The translations under genes and the position numbers were made by a program. The notes beneath the pieces were generated by a model. It was not told where the DNA came from. It made no database searches and saw only the letters and a list, made by a program, of their open reading frames with translations. This document shows positions 1 to 12,200 of a DNA stretch of 64,000 bases, one piece after another. Position 1 is the stretch's first letter. Every line of letters begins with the position of its first letter. The DNA is taken from positions 8,065,308-8,129,307 of the forward strand of contig NC_091866.1 of assembly GCF_019399895.1 (NCBI RefSeq). Reading direction: 5' to 3'. The stretch comes from Cardiocondyla obscurior. Taxonomy: Eukaryota > Arthropoda > Insecta > Hymenoptera > Formicidae.

Positions 1-186
1 AACGGCATCGAATTCTGCGGCAGGGAGTTGTGCTGATTGCGCGGCACCAAGCTGTCGTTGTTGCCGGTGTAAGCGTAATTGTTCCTGCGGCTCTCACGGC
101 GATTCGTCTCGATCGCCGTCTGGAGTTGTTCCTGAGTCGAAAGCGCCTCCTTCTCTCTCTCGTACGGATACAGATATTTCATATAC
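1..186 (-). CDS. retn: retn exon: end of ARID and start of linker (runs off window)
   Basis: The exon starts at 186 after the acceptor cgacag|GTATATG. Its first base finishes the glutamine codon split with 1441, after which YMKYLYPYEREKEALSTQEQ reads straight on, followed by LQTAIETNRRESRRNNYAYT. The YMKYLYPYE end of the extended ARID, and the following LQxAIxxNRRExRR segment, are hallmarks of ARID3 proteins (YPYECEK, LQAAIDxNRREGRR in fly and human). The last part (about residues 40-61 of the exon) is Asn/Gln/Ser-rich linker. The frame is still open at position 1 (two bases of a split codon), so the exon or its donor continues outside. In other ARID3 proteins the REKLES domain, for self-association and nuclear shuttling, lies downstream of here, so it is expected beyond the window. 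Confidence 0.97.
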
Positions 187-1440
187 CTGTCGGCAAATTG
201 TTTATATTAAACATGCACCTTTCCCACGGAACAATGAAATCCGAGAACGGATATAATTAGCTTTTGCGCCTTTAAAAAGAGGCAGGCGGACGATCGAGTG
301 GTTCGCGATGCGAGTTAATCGTCGACACCGATTCCCGCCAGATGAACTCCGTCGCGGATAGGTTATGTTCGGACGTATTTTCGTATTTTCTCCTCTATCT
401 CGCATACATATCGCCGAGGAAAGATAGCCGGTTGCCGGAATGATGGATGCGCGGCTACGGTAAAGGCGAGGCGAGGCGAGGCGAGGCGAGGCAAGACAAG
501 GAGACGAGACGAGACGAGACGAGACGAGACGAGACGAGACGCGACGCGACGCGACGCCCGACGTTCCATCGGGCACAAAGCGGGGAGTTATTTTCACGAG
601 CACACCCCCTAGCATCGCGCCCGTGTAATTCATATTAGCCCGCACTTATAATGTGTCGGCGGGCTTTCGCGTCCTCCTCTTTTTCCATCGCCACGGCTCT
701 CCTCGTTGCGGATAAGCGGGATGCCTCTGCCGTCGTCTTGCCGAATCTCGCCAACGAATCTCTATTTAGAGACCCTTCCCCCGTCACCCGCTCGCGGGGA
801 CCGAGACGAGACATCGCGAACGGCAGATAAATCTTCGTCGCCGGGCGCTGGATATGCCCGGTATTATATAAACGAATATATATCGCGCCGACGGTCCCAG
901 GTTGTCACAACTCGTCCCGACGAGGTGTCCCGGCTTTCGTGAGGGATCGCACGATGGGGGATCCCGACGTAGACGACACGTCCGCGCGCTCTAAGACGGT
1001 GCACCTGTACGTCACGCCTCCGACTCGTCACCTACGTTGTTTTATCTACCCGCCGACGGAGCCGGACGTCTTCGCTTTCCTCAGTCCCGAGACTCGACTC
1101 GTCGGTTAAACATACCAAGCCCGTCTTCAATTGCACTCGAAATGCAGATTCGAGGATCAATTACTAGGATGTTTATTAAACGAGCACGTTGAAAGGCTGA
1201 GCGATTCGGCATCGGGCGCGTATACATCCTCGGATGGCTCTATCGAGCGCGATGATCTCGGCGTGGCGACGCGCGTAAAAGCCACGACTGCTTTTGATCA
1301 TTGCCACAGATTTCACGCTCGGTCGGCTTTTCGCCGGCGGAGGACTTATTGTAGTATGCGAATTACGACCCGGGCCCGGGCATTATAGTCCGCGCAGGCG
1401 GGACCGGGGTCCCGGATGAGAAACTTCACGATCTACTTAC
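187..1440 (-). other. retn intron, about 1.25 kb
   Basis: Intron between the ARID core exon (donor at 1440) and the end-of-ARID exon (acceptor at 187), splitting the Gln codon before YMKYLYPYE. It is GC/CpG-rich. It contains the pentamer array near 466-556 listed separately. Open frames on both strands across 202-645 are products of that array. I see no other gene, RNA or mobile element in it. Confidence 0.9.
466..556. repeat. Pentanucleotide array GAGGC / GAGAC / GCGAC
   Basis: About 90 bp made of 5-bp units on the plus strand. The array starts as repeated GAGGC, changes through two irregular units (AAGAC, AAGGA) into about eight copies of GAGAC/CGAGA, and ends in several copies of GCGAC. 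Each block differs from the next by one base, so the array looks like successive local expansions of mutated units. It lies inside the 1.25-kb intron of retn and generates stop-free frames on both strands with Arg/Glu- or Ser/Arg-rich translations that are not genes. Start and end are approximate. Confidence 0.85.
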
Positions 1441-1624
1441 TGCGTTCGCAACGTAAACGCGGCGGAAGTGATGCTCGCTGGCAGCTTGAGACCTTTGATG
1501 ATTTCCTGCCACAGCTTCTTGTTAATTACTTCGACTAATCCACCTCGCTGTACCACGAGTTTGTAAAGCTCATAGAGGTCCAGCACAGATTTGGCCATAA
1601 TGGGAAGCCGGCTAATAGGCGTTC
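1441..1624 (-). CDS. retn: retn exon: ARID core
   Basis: A 184-nt exon. The acceptor is tttgcag|GAACGCC at 1624 and the donor is ACGCA|gtaagt at 1441. Its first two bases complete the glycine begun in the exon at 17575 and its last two begin a glutamine finished at 186. It encodes GTPISRLPIMAKSVLDLYEL, then YKLVVQRGGLVEVINKKLW, then QEIIKGLKLPASITSAAFTL and RTQ. This is the ARID core, with the GTPI loop, the LDLYELY helix, the RGGLVEVINKKLW segment and the SITSAAFTLRTQ part that holds the DNA-contacting helix-turn-helix region. These motifs are almost invariant in ARID3 proteins, so this is the strongest identification in the window. S replaces N in the usual PINRLPIMAK, and K, VQ, K and A replace variable positions elsewhere. 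No frame break is seen. Confidence 0.98.
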
Positions 1625-2047
1625 CTGCAAAATATTAATAATTTCACTTACATACATACGTTCGAGATCAATGTATTCGCTTCAAAATAAAATAAATGTC
1701 AATTTATGACATACATCAAGATAAAAAAAAAAAAAAAAAAAAAAAATTGCACCAATTGTTTACGAAATTTCCTAGGCAGTACAATTTATTTTAATATTCA
1801 TATATTAAAGCAATCGCTGCACGAATGCCAGTGAAAAATGACGAATAAACAAACCATTTGAAAGTGCTGATATTTCTTTGGTGATTTCAATAGAGATTTT
1901 GCAAGACCATCTCGGGGGTTTCGCAAAATCAATGAACGCCTGACACAGTCGGGGCCGTAGGTGACGCAAACCATCCTTTACCCATTGCGTGATCCGCCGA
2001 GGCAGATTTTGCGATCGTCTTAAAGTACGACTAGCGTAAAACCGCTG

Positions 2048-2150
2048 GATTTTACGACGTTTGTCCAGAGATATCCAAGCGTGGGACGTTAACAAGAGCA
2101 ATAACGAATTCGCAACAATCACGCGAGTAGCGCAGTCTTTTACGATCTTC
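2048..2150. repeat. Diverged interspersed repeat, copy 1
   Basis: On the plus strand this begins with gattttacga, then gtttgtccagag, later acgttaacaagagcaata, and then a CG-rich part with cgcaacaatcacgcgagt. The same blocks in the same order recur at 3122-3236 and, more weakly, at 2622-2750. Read on the minus strand the core translates as IALVNVPRLDISGQTS, comparable with the other copies. It has no clear terminal repeats or target-site duplications that I can see. Its borders are approximate. Confidence 0.6.
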
Positions 2151-2621
2151 CTTAGAGTGCATCGCGCCGGATAAAGGGAATGAGAAACAAAGAGAGAAAT
2201 CAACGTAATAAGGGTAGGAAAGCGAAACGGAGTGAAAAACCCGACGGGGCCCACTGATTGTATTAAAAGCATCGATTGGCAATTTGTTTACGAGCTTTCG
2301 TACGACAAAACGCCGGAGCAAATAATGACCACATTAAAAAGAAAAAAAGTTTTTGGTAGTAATCTTTGCTTTCGGTATTTGTTTGGTACGTATAATGGTC
2401 TCTGATATTAAAAATTAATTGCGCCACTTGAGAAGAGAACGCATCTTCGGAATTATAATTAAAAATTTTGTGCAGCGCGACACGCGAAAGCGGTAGGCAC
2501 GGATAATGTTTTCCCCTGCGGTGCTTTTTCATCAGACGACATTCAAAGAGAAACGAAGAAGTCGTCCAGTTAATTCGTGAACGCATTATCGTCGCCGCCG
2601 CCGCCTGCTATGGAAGCCATC

Positions 2622-2750
2622 GAATTTTACGAGGAGTGCCCGAGCCACGACTTAACGGAGTGTTAACAAGAGCAGCGGCGCGGGCTCGCGACTCTCGTGC
2701 GCGCTCAAGCTACGTAAACGTAAACGTGGGCCTTTACGAGCTTTCGAGTT
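2622..2750. repeat. Diverged interspersed repeat, copy 2
   Basis: It shares with the other two copies gaattttacgag at its left end, ttaacggagtgttaacaagagcag in the middle (written here in parts: ttaacgg, then gttaacaagagca), a ctcgcgactctcgtgcgcg block, and cctttacgagctttcgag at its right end. The minus-strand translation of the middle is ALVNTPLSRGSGTPRKI, against ALVNAPLTRTSGQTRKI in copy 3. It is GC-richer than copy 1. It is about 0.5 kb from each of the other two copies. Confidence 0.6.
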
Positions 2751-3121
2751 GGCGTAATCTGAGGTTTAGAGTCGCGCGTAAATGCGCCCGAGTCCAACGT
2801 GGAAATGGGCGAGCGATTGAAAATCCTTGACGAAAGCTGGCCGCAGCTTCCCGGCGCAACATCGCGACCGTTAAACGCGCACTTTATCCCGCAGAGATAA
2901 AAATAAACGCGTATATAATTTCTAGCTCGTTATATCCGATCCCGAAGTTTTACTCTCCTGTCCCTCGGGCACGGTTTAATAATTCGATCTTGTAAATCTT
3001 TTTTTTTTTTTTCTTTCTCTCAAGACTTCTTTTTGCATATCGTAACGCAGCTCCGACGCTCGAAAGTCCCCGGCGAGACTCCTTCGACCGCGTGGTGGTC
3101 GCTACTTTCCGCGGAGCCGGC

Positions 3122-3236
3122 GGAATTTTACGAGTTTGTCCAGAGGTTCGAGTTAACGGGGCGTTAACAAGGGCAATACTCGCGACTATCGCGCGTGCGG
3201 AGCCGGCTTTTGCGGGCTCTTTACGAGCTCGCGAAC
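3122..3236. repeat. Diverged interspersed repeat, copy 3
   Basis: This is the copy with most of the shared blocks in one place: gaattttacgag, tttgtccagag, gttaacggggcgttaacaag, gcaatactcgcgactatcgc, and ctctttacgagctcgcga at the right end. On the minus strand it reads IALVNAPLTRTSGQTRKIPP within a longer stop-free frame (3627-2950), which otherwise looks like non-coding GC-rich DNA. The frame-level likeness between copies may mean the ancestor was protein-coding (for example a transposon fragment), or may simply follow from DNA similarity. Confidence 0.6.
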
Positions 3237-6200
3237 GATTCTGCACGAGATGCTTCGGTACGCCAGGAACACGTAGTACGGAGCGGGCAGACAACGCGGC
3301 ACACAGACGCAAGATACGAACAATGAGAAGGCGAAGCGCGCGCGTTCGCGGCGCGGCGCGGCGCCGTATCGCAGGATCGTTTATCCGCCATCGAGGACGA
3401 TGAAGGGGGCTGCCGCCATTTCTGACCGACGAGAGGAGGCAATAAAACCGCGCTCCTCGGGGTAGGGGAACCAGCAATTTCGGGCTATCGAGCGTGCTCC
3501 CTTCGGGTTTATTATTGGCCCTGCAATTATTGTTGATATACGCGCAACCCGGCAACCCCATGCTTAATGTTCCTATGTAGGGCGCGGCGATAAAAGCTGC
3601 AACATGGCGACGCCGATAGCCTCCCATTCCCTTTCGTTTCCCTGCATTCGCGCAAGGCTCCTCCGGCGAAAATGCAATCGATGGTGGCGGCGATCCGTAG
3701 AGCGATCATCTTCACTGTCTTACTCGCGGTTGGAATACCTCAAGTCAAATTTCTCACGATATGATATCCCGATAAACTCTCGAGATAAATTACAAAGTTC
3801 AGAACGAAATATATTGTATAATTTCTCACCGAACAATAACAGTAATAAAAAAAAATTTTTTTAATTAAAAAAAAGAAAGTAATTAAAAAAGAAATATCAA
3901 AACTGTGTTGGCCCAGTTTATAAATTTTCTATTAAATTCTAAAAAAAAAAAGTTTCCATCGTTCTTACGCGGTATAATATTCCTCGACGTGAGATTGACG
4001 AGAAAGGGAAGGACGATACAAAACAGCGGGAGTGAATGCTCAAGAAGATAAAATAGTAAGAGAAAGGAGAGGATAGAGGGAGAAAGGGGAATGAAAGAGA
4101 GAGGGACGGACAAAGAGCAAGGAGGAAGAGCGAGAGAGAAAGAGCGACGGGGCGAAGCGAAGGGAACGTTTCAGGATGCGATTACGACTTTTCTTGGTAG
4201 GGCGTCCAATCAGCAGTTATTTTTATAACGGCCGCCGTCGCGCCGTGCCGCACCATACCGCGGACTCGTCCAAGTAGTGGTGGCGAAGTAGCACCGCGAC
4301 GAGCAACAGTGGCCGTCGCATGTTGCCTTCAACGAGCCGAAGTAGCCATTCGCAATCACGTACAAGCGTTTACGCGATATCGCCGCATCGCCGTCCCCTC
4401 GGTGGAAAACCGCGCGCGAGAGATTTCGCGATAGAGACGACGCGCTTAGGCGGCGTTATCAACCTCCGGTTGCCCGTAGCGAGAAAGATTCCCGTCGCGA
4501 TTCCGCGGGGTCGATCATGGTAAAATCCGACGAGCGCGCATTAAACAGACCTCGCTGGAAACAACTCTTTTTTTTTTTTTTTTTTGTCGAAACGACAAAG
4601 CGGCGAAATTACGAGCTATAAAACTAAGATAATTTTCTTAGGAAATTCAAGTGCCACCGTTCGGTCCCGATATAATGTTTCTTTTAGAAGAGAAGAGGAA
4701 CGGCCGAGCCCACGAGATTCCCCATGAGAGAGCGAGCGGCGCGATCTCAGGTGCCATATTCGCCGAGCTATGCCCTCCCGAAAGCCAGGTGGCGGGGGTA
4801 ATTGACATGTACGAAACAAAATGTTTCATTTTATGGGTTATTGCGAATAGGCGCGACGGGGCCGAGGGAATGTCCGATCTAATAACGATCGGTTACGTCG
4901 GAGGTCTATTAACGCGCGTGTACATGTATTAGATTCTGCCAGCCGTCCCTTCTCCCAACCCTGGCCGCGGTTACAGAGGGTTCCAGACGCGCGAAACGGC
5001 TTTTCCTGGAATATCGCGTGACCGAACCCCGGGAATCAATCGAAAGTAAGAACAAGTTGATGGAATATACCTCTAAAACCGTTTACCCGCACTTTTTCTT
5101 TCGCCAGTTATTCGGCTGTGCCCTGAGAGTAAGGGTTAATCTTACGCCTCCTGCGACCTTTCTCTTCCCAAGCGCATTAAGTACCTTTTTTTTTTCTTGA
5201 TAAAAATTAAGAAGACTCAATCGGAAAGTATCGCGTCCCCTGATTATCTCCGAGATATCGAGACTAAAACTTTTTAAATTTTTTGAAAGTACCTTTCATC
5301 GAGCGTTTTACCATCTAATTTGCGGTCTTGCGGTCACGCGATGGTACATCGTCCCGCCGCCTACGGGCTTGGCGATCGAGCAACAATACGTCCAATTCGG
5401 CAAGATACCTTTCGAAGACGCGACTCAAGACATCTGCATCTCGTTTCCGGAAAGAGCGAGTAACCCTTTACGACGGGGAGTTCGAAAAACGAACGCGCAA
5501 AACGGCGCAGAAAGAGCCGAGGAGGGAGAGAGCGAGGGAGGATAGACGGTCTCCGGAGAGCTTCGCACGAGTTAACTTTGTTAGCGCTTGGCATTATCAG
5601 ACCGGCAAAAGAGATTGGCATTGCGAGGAACCGCCAGGAGGGGGTGGAGTTTCATATGAAATACACGTGACATTTACTGCCTTCACCGGCTGGGCCCCTG
5701 CAAAGACGCAAACGCATTATAAATAGATCTCTTTCCCGCAAACCCCTCTCGCTCGCGCGTTCTTGCGCCCTTCGTTTTTTCCTTCTCATCACTCGAAGGC
5801 TCTCCTCGCTCCTCTTGGTCGAGAGACCCCCGAAAGATTAAGAAAGGTCCCGGGAGAGAGAAAGCGCGCAGCGCACGGTACGACCCGCAGTCGCCGCCGC
5901 ACAGACCGCCGCAATCTGGTTTATAATCTTGTTAAGATTTCGCGGAAATATTGGCGTAATTTACGATCCGTCTTTAGTGAAGTTAACTGTCGGGGAGAGT
6001 GCCGCAATGAAACTATGAAAGCGCACGAAGGGTTGCCGTGCTCTCAACGGCTGCGCTTTTGTACCAGCGCTTACAAATCTCGTCGCTTTTCGTCCGTATC
6101 TTTTACTCGCCTCTTCCCTCTGTTTCTCTTCCGTTCTTCTGTCCCGCATCTTTTTTTTCTCTTAAATCGTCTTAGTCGTATATTTTCTCGTTTCCGATTA

Positions 6201-9200
6201 TTCATCCCTCGAAGCTCCTTGAACGTTTCCTCGCGAGCTGTCGCGCCAGCCGGTTTCGAGATCTTCAGACGTGTCGCGCGCGATTTGAATACGACAGTCG
6301 TTGACTCGACAATGAAACAGGCGTAAACAAGTAGCAAATTATCGGGAAAACTCGTGGACGTGACTGCGAGATGGTGCGTGGCGAACGACGTTTCTTCGCG
6401 CATCTGACAATGAAACGCAATGCATCACGCGCCGACGGTGCCACGAACGCGATGCGACGCGACGGGCCGTCGGTGGCGAGCTTCTACGCTATCGAGGCAT
6501 CGAAATCTCTTCCGAGGATCCATCCGTTAACGATCCTCCCCAAGAGCCACTTGTTGCTCGACGAATCAAATAATTGTATTTCCGTCAGCCGACGAAGGTA
6601 GCCACGGGGCGTCGACTGAGTTACGGGTGTGGAACAAAATAGGAGAAGCGCTTCGTGGGTGGTATCGCTCATGCCTCTCCCAGTGTCTCCTCAACGAGCG
6701 ACATAATCCGAGAAAACAAGATGGATCGGATGTGGGGTATTCGAGATCGGTGGCGGATTACTCTCGCCAGACATATCGGACGGCGCAAGAAAGTACATCC
6801 AAGTATAATTTTTTTTTTTATCTATTCAGTTTTTCTTGCGTGTTTACGGAAAAATTAATTAGAAAAAAAAAAAAAAAAAAAAAAAAAATAGATACCAAGC
6901 TCTTCTTTAAATTTTCGAATAACTAGGGCGCGTTTCGATCCCTTTATTTTTCCGTGTTTATTTATTTTATCGTCGACTCTTTTTTTTTTTCACGACCATC
7001 TTCACATCCGTGGACGATGGCGGTCTGGGTGGCCTCAACAGCGAGATCCGCGCGAGCGTGTATATGTGTATCGGAGTTGCGTGACGACAATAAAATCTCC
7101 AAATAATATCGCGGGCGATAAAGCGCGCTCGCTCGCAGCGTCGACTCTACGGCTTCTTTGATAGACTTTACGACAAGCTGCGATTTGCACGCTCGCTCGA
7201 CCGAGGTGCCATGTGCACGATTCGGTTGCTCAAACGAAGCCGACTTTTTTACCTAGCGGGGATTTAAACAACACTCCGACACGTCGTTCGACACGACGCT
7301 TTTTTTTTCCAGAGAGGTAATATCCTGATAAGGTGTTTCGCGTGCCAAATCATCTCCGCATCTTTCGCCTTTTTCTTCTCGTCTTTCGAAGATCTTAAAT
7401 ACGACACTCGCGGATCTAATAAATCGACTAGATTTGATAAATGCAGTCAGTCGGCTGATCGTAATTAGTCGAAGCAAAGAAACGCGGCGTTCAAGACAGA
7501 CATATCGTCTTCTTGAACGATCCTGCCCCTTCGCTAGAGTTTCCAGCAGAAACGCAGAAGACCGCGGATAACGACGAGTCTGTCGTCGGTCCTTTGCTTG
7601 GTCATGGTTACTTCCGAAACTTACGAGAAATAAACGTACGAGATAACTCGAGATTATTACCGAGACACTTGCCAACAATGTGGCAAGGCTTTGATGTGAC
7701 ATAAATTAGAGCGTTAACCGGGTACGCTGTATCTTTACGGCACGATCGTACGAACGGCTTTATTTCGACGAGATTGGCGAGGGTGGCGGTCATTTTCCAA
7801 TCGAAAAACCGCGACAAATAACGGATTCATCGGCGGCATATCGCGGATAGAAATGTGCGTCTTAGAAGCGTAAGTTGGCAAGTGATCTCGTCGAGACATC
7901 AACCTTTCATCGAAGGATCGCGTATAAAGTTTCTCGCTGATCGACGATCGCGACGCGAATGCCGGTCGTAAATTAAGATCGGGAAGCGGAGCAGCGAAGA
8001 AAAATCACTGCGAGAGGCAAGCTCGACTCTGTCCGTCGACGGAAGGAGACGCGAGACGTTCGAGATGGGAAGGTGGGACGCGTATATATCTCGGAACTCG
8101 AGCACTTTAACGTCCGTAGACAGATACGTATCGCCGCAACAACGCGAGATCGCGACTGGAATGAGCTGTCGCGATGGCCGTAAAAAAGTTAACGGCTCAC
8201 GACACACGGGGCGCGTTTATTATTCTCGTAGTATTCAGCGCGGAATAATTATCGAATCTTCCGCGAACTCGCGGCTGTCTCGCCGCTATTCTCGGGGTTA
8301 TAAAACGGCCATCCAAAGTGCGAAATCCGCGCTACGTTATTGTCCGATGCCAGATATAAATCAACCTATATCGAGCGGGCGAAAATAACTTTCGATTCGT
8401 ACTTGTCATTCTGCCAGAATAAGAGTTTACCGCCCGTCGTGCCCCACGTCCGTCACGACCCAAATCCTCGACTTCCACGGCGCGACGAGGAGAGAACCCC
8501 AGGCCGCGGCCATTGCGACTATTGCGAGATGTGAATTCGTCAGGGGTCGTAAACTCGCTGATACGCCTTTAGGCTCTAACGACGTTAATCGCATCGGGAT
8601 AAATCGCTGTAAGTGGTAATGAAGTTTGTTCGTTAAAATGTCTCGCGCTAATGTCGGACACGGCGTGCCTTCAATCGTTAAACCACCCCTTCCAATAGAT
8701 TTTACAATTTAAATAAGAATTTATTTCAAAAAGAAAGTCTTTCTTTTTTTTTTTTTTTTTTGCTTTCAAGCCTAGATCGACGGCGAAATATTTATACCGC
8801 GTCTTTCGCGTTTTCGCTTCGTCAGCTCGAAGCTATTTCGCCGTTGACAAGTCACTTCACGGATGCGGACGTACATTGCGGAAAGTCGACCGCGTAAATT
8901 TTCTCCTCCTGTTCGGTCGTGACTCAGGATGACTGACAATGCAATTCCGCGGGGAATTATTCGTCGCGCACGGGTCCCGTCCCCGGGCGCATTTTACACG
9001 TCCGCCGGTCGTCATCGTTTACTCGGTGATGGCCTTTTCGTCGCGTGGCGCACGACGTGCCGGCCGGACCGAGAGGTCTCAAATAAATTCGTAATAAAGA
9101 TTGGCGCGCACGCGTGCTCGGGGTATCGCTGAAACTTAAACCACCGACCACCTTGCCGTAGACACGTGTAGGTGTAGTAGGAGCACACGTAGGACGCGGC

Positions 9201-12200
9201 TTTCTTTTCACGAAGGGAAACGAAGAGCCGTCGTACAAGAGCGCGGTTTACAAAGCCGAAGAGGTTCTCCTTCCGCGGCTCCTTTCAGTGCCGCGCGAAG
9301 AAGAGGGACGAGGCGAGGAAAGGTCGCCCGATGGCACATACCGGTGCACAAAAAGAGAGAGAAAGAAAAAGAGAGAGACCTCTGAGAAACCGGGAAGGAA
9401 GCTGCTAGCGAGCGAGAGGCGAAGGAAAGAGAAAAAGCGGCGATGTATCATGAACCCCCAGAGCGATCGGCGCTGTTGTGAAATATTAATAAGCAAATTA
9501 GTTCAGACTTAGTGCCCTGCCGATGCCGAATCGGCCGGGGATGGAAATGACCGTCGGCCGTCTATAACAGTCGTATTTCACTTCCCACCCTGCAGCATCG
9601 CGCCGCCCGCAGAACACGATATCCGTTCCTCGACTCGTCCTTTTTCCCCTCGAATCGTCTTATTCTCTTTAGCTTGCTCGCCCCAACTTCCCGCCGCCCC
9701 CCCCTTCTTCACGTGCGCGGCCCTTTATTACGTTATGTATGCGATCGCAGATATCCCTTTCGAATAACGTTCGTGACGCGACTCGGTGGCTCGATAGGTC
9801 TAATAACGTACGTTTAATAGCATACCCGCATGACTATGTTGTTCCCATAAAAAATCGTTACCTCCACCTGAGCATAAAAATAAACGTACGCGAACCCGTT
9901 CAGGCTTACGCAAATGACTGCGGACGACAATGTCGATTACTCGAAACCGTTCTTGTTTTTTTTTACTTTTTTTTTTTTTTGACAAAAGTAGCGTTGGTTC
10001 GATTTGATATTTCGAGTTGTAAAATGCAGGGAGCGCGGAAGATAGCGAAATCTCCATAAATCAATCTTTACGTTACGAGGTAGACAATAATTTCAACTGC
10101 GAGCGATGCCGACAGATACCACGAACCCCGGGAAGTCGAAGCTCGTGCCTCTCGCCCGTTGGTAAACGAAGGCTGACTCTTGGGACAAGAATTCGACAAT
10201 TACGTCACGAGAACGTAACGGATGATCGCCCGGGGAACGCCCGGCGTCGGGACGTCTAGAATGTGCGAACGTCATCCTGCTAAATGCTTTTCGTTCGACC
10301 GTTCGCTCGCTCGTTCATTCGGCCGTCCGCGTGTGCTCGCGTGCGCACTATCTATAGCACTGAAACGTGCCGGAGAGCAGCAGCCGGCGGCTCCCTCTCG
10401 GCACTCGGATGCTGGAAGCCATCCGGTCACCTGTCTGCTACTGGAAAATGTAGGTCGAACTCTTGCGCGCTCGCGAGTGAATAACTAATTGGACAGGTGT
10501 AACGTTCCCGCGTTACCAACCATAACTGTCACGTAGACACGCGTGGTAGAAATTCAATTATCCGCGACGGTCGAAGGTCAGGTGAATTCGGATTCCCGTG
10601 TCCGCACTTTTTTTTTTTTTTTTTTTTTTTTTTCCTTGTCTGAGGGAATTTCCGCGAGCGGCGAAACGGCAGCAGCTGGACTATCAAACACTTGGACTAA
10701 CGTATAAATACCTCGTTATTAAGATATAATTTTTTTTTCTTTTCTTCTTCTTAAGATTGGAAGATACCTCTCCCTTTCAAAACAAAAATTGCGCCCGAGA
10801 TCAATCAGAGATAAATGCGAAAACTCGTGGAATCCCTCATGAGCCACAGTCTTAGCTACCGGTTTCGGGATACCACGCTCTGTCAAGGTCCGCTCGAATA
10901 CCACATCGAATCCACATTATAATAATTAATGCCTGAAGAGTTTCGGGCCTGTTGCACGAAAGGTTATTTTTACGTAGCCTAGCTGCAATGCCGGAGGGCA
11001 TCAATCAGCGCGCGGGGGTACATCATTATTCTGGTATTCCAAATAATTAGTGATGATTGCTCGCCTCTTTACCAGAGCCGCGATTAAATTTATCACGAAA
11101 CTTCTGCGAAGAGCGAGCGTGGCTGATATCCACGTTGCATCTTGGTGCATCGGCGATACAAATATTTGTATACGCGCTTATCTACATATGTACGGGTTAA
11201 TTTATCATAATTGTAGTTTAATAATTTTCACGCGTATTTACGTATCACGATCTTATACATAATTTATTCTTTTGTCATTCGCGGCTTGATTCACGTAAAC
11301 TTACGTTTGCAAAAATCACGACCGAGCCGTTCTCGACCGGTCGATAAGATCTCGTTCATCGGCGCTCCTTCTTGCGAATCGTACCTGCCCGGGGAATCGG
11401 AGGGGTGCGTAGGACGTCTCTAATCCCGATAATCCTCAAGTTAGACCCTTCGAAAGCGGCGGGTGGGCTATGCGATGCTGGACGATCAACGAAGAACCTC
11501 ATCGAGGTGGAGGTCTACCGAAGGGAATCTCAAATCTATCCGGCATTGGCTCCGCGGTGGCGCTTCGAAGAAAAGCATCGGTCGAAAGGGGGAGGGAGGA
11601 GGAGGGAGGTTTACGGCCGATCCGTCAGAGATGAAATCCATCACCCGCGGGAACAATGCCGGCCCATCGGCATTCGACGGTACGCTAGGACTTTATTTCG
11701 TTTTATGGAGGTATCCGAGGCCGAGTTTATGGACAGGGTGAATTGACTCTCTCTCTCTCTTTCTCCCTTCCGTTCCCTCCCCATCTTTTTCCTTCTCTCT
11801 TTCTCTTCCTCCTTCTCACACCGGTCATCGTCGTTGCCTGGATGTCGACACCGGCTCGTCGATTTGCTCGACAAGGTCGTAAAGACGATAAAACGACATT
11901 GGAGCGGGTGCGAGATACAAATAGAGGTATAAACGAAGGTGTTAAAGAGGTAAGGAGAGGGAGCCCGGTAATCTCGCGTATAACATCCGTCGAACGCTGC
12001 GTGCCCGTCGAGATTCCGTCGATTTAATCGGCCGGCCTCGCGCGTCCACACGCGATTCCAAGTTTCCCGTGAACGTATCCGGCCGCTTGTGCCTTCTCGA
12101 CCCGCGCCTCTCGCCTTGCTCCGACGATTTTATAGGCGTCCCTTTGGACCGGCTGAAGATCGATTCTCGGTAAAGGTTGTAATAACACGTATGAATTTCG

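Noticed and set aside
30..260. Plus-strand frame at the window start
   Set aside because: It is the antisense of the retn exon at 1-186.
2950..3627. 225-codon minus-strand frame
   Set aside because: It covers GC-rich DNA and one copy of the interspersed repeat; apart from the short repeat-like motif the translation is Arg/Ala-rich with a poly-Lys end from a T run.
5763..6326. 187-codon plus-strand frame
   Set aside because: Arg/Ser/Phe-rich translation from pyrimidine-rich DNA, no domain, and a minus-strand frame open over the same bases.
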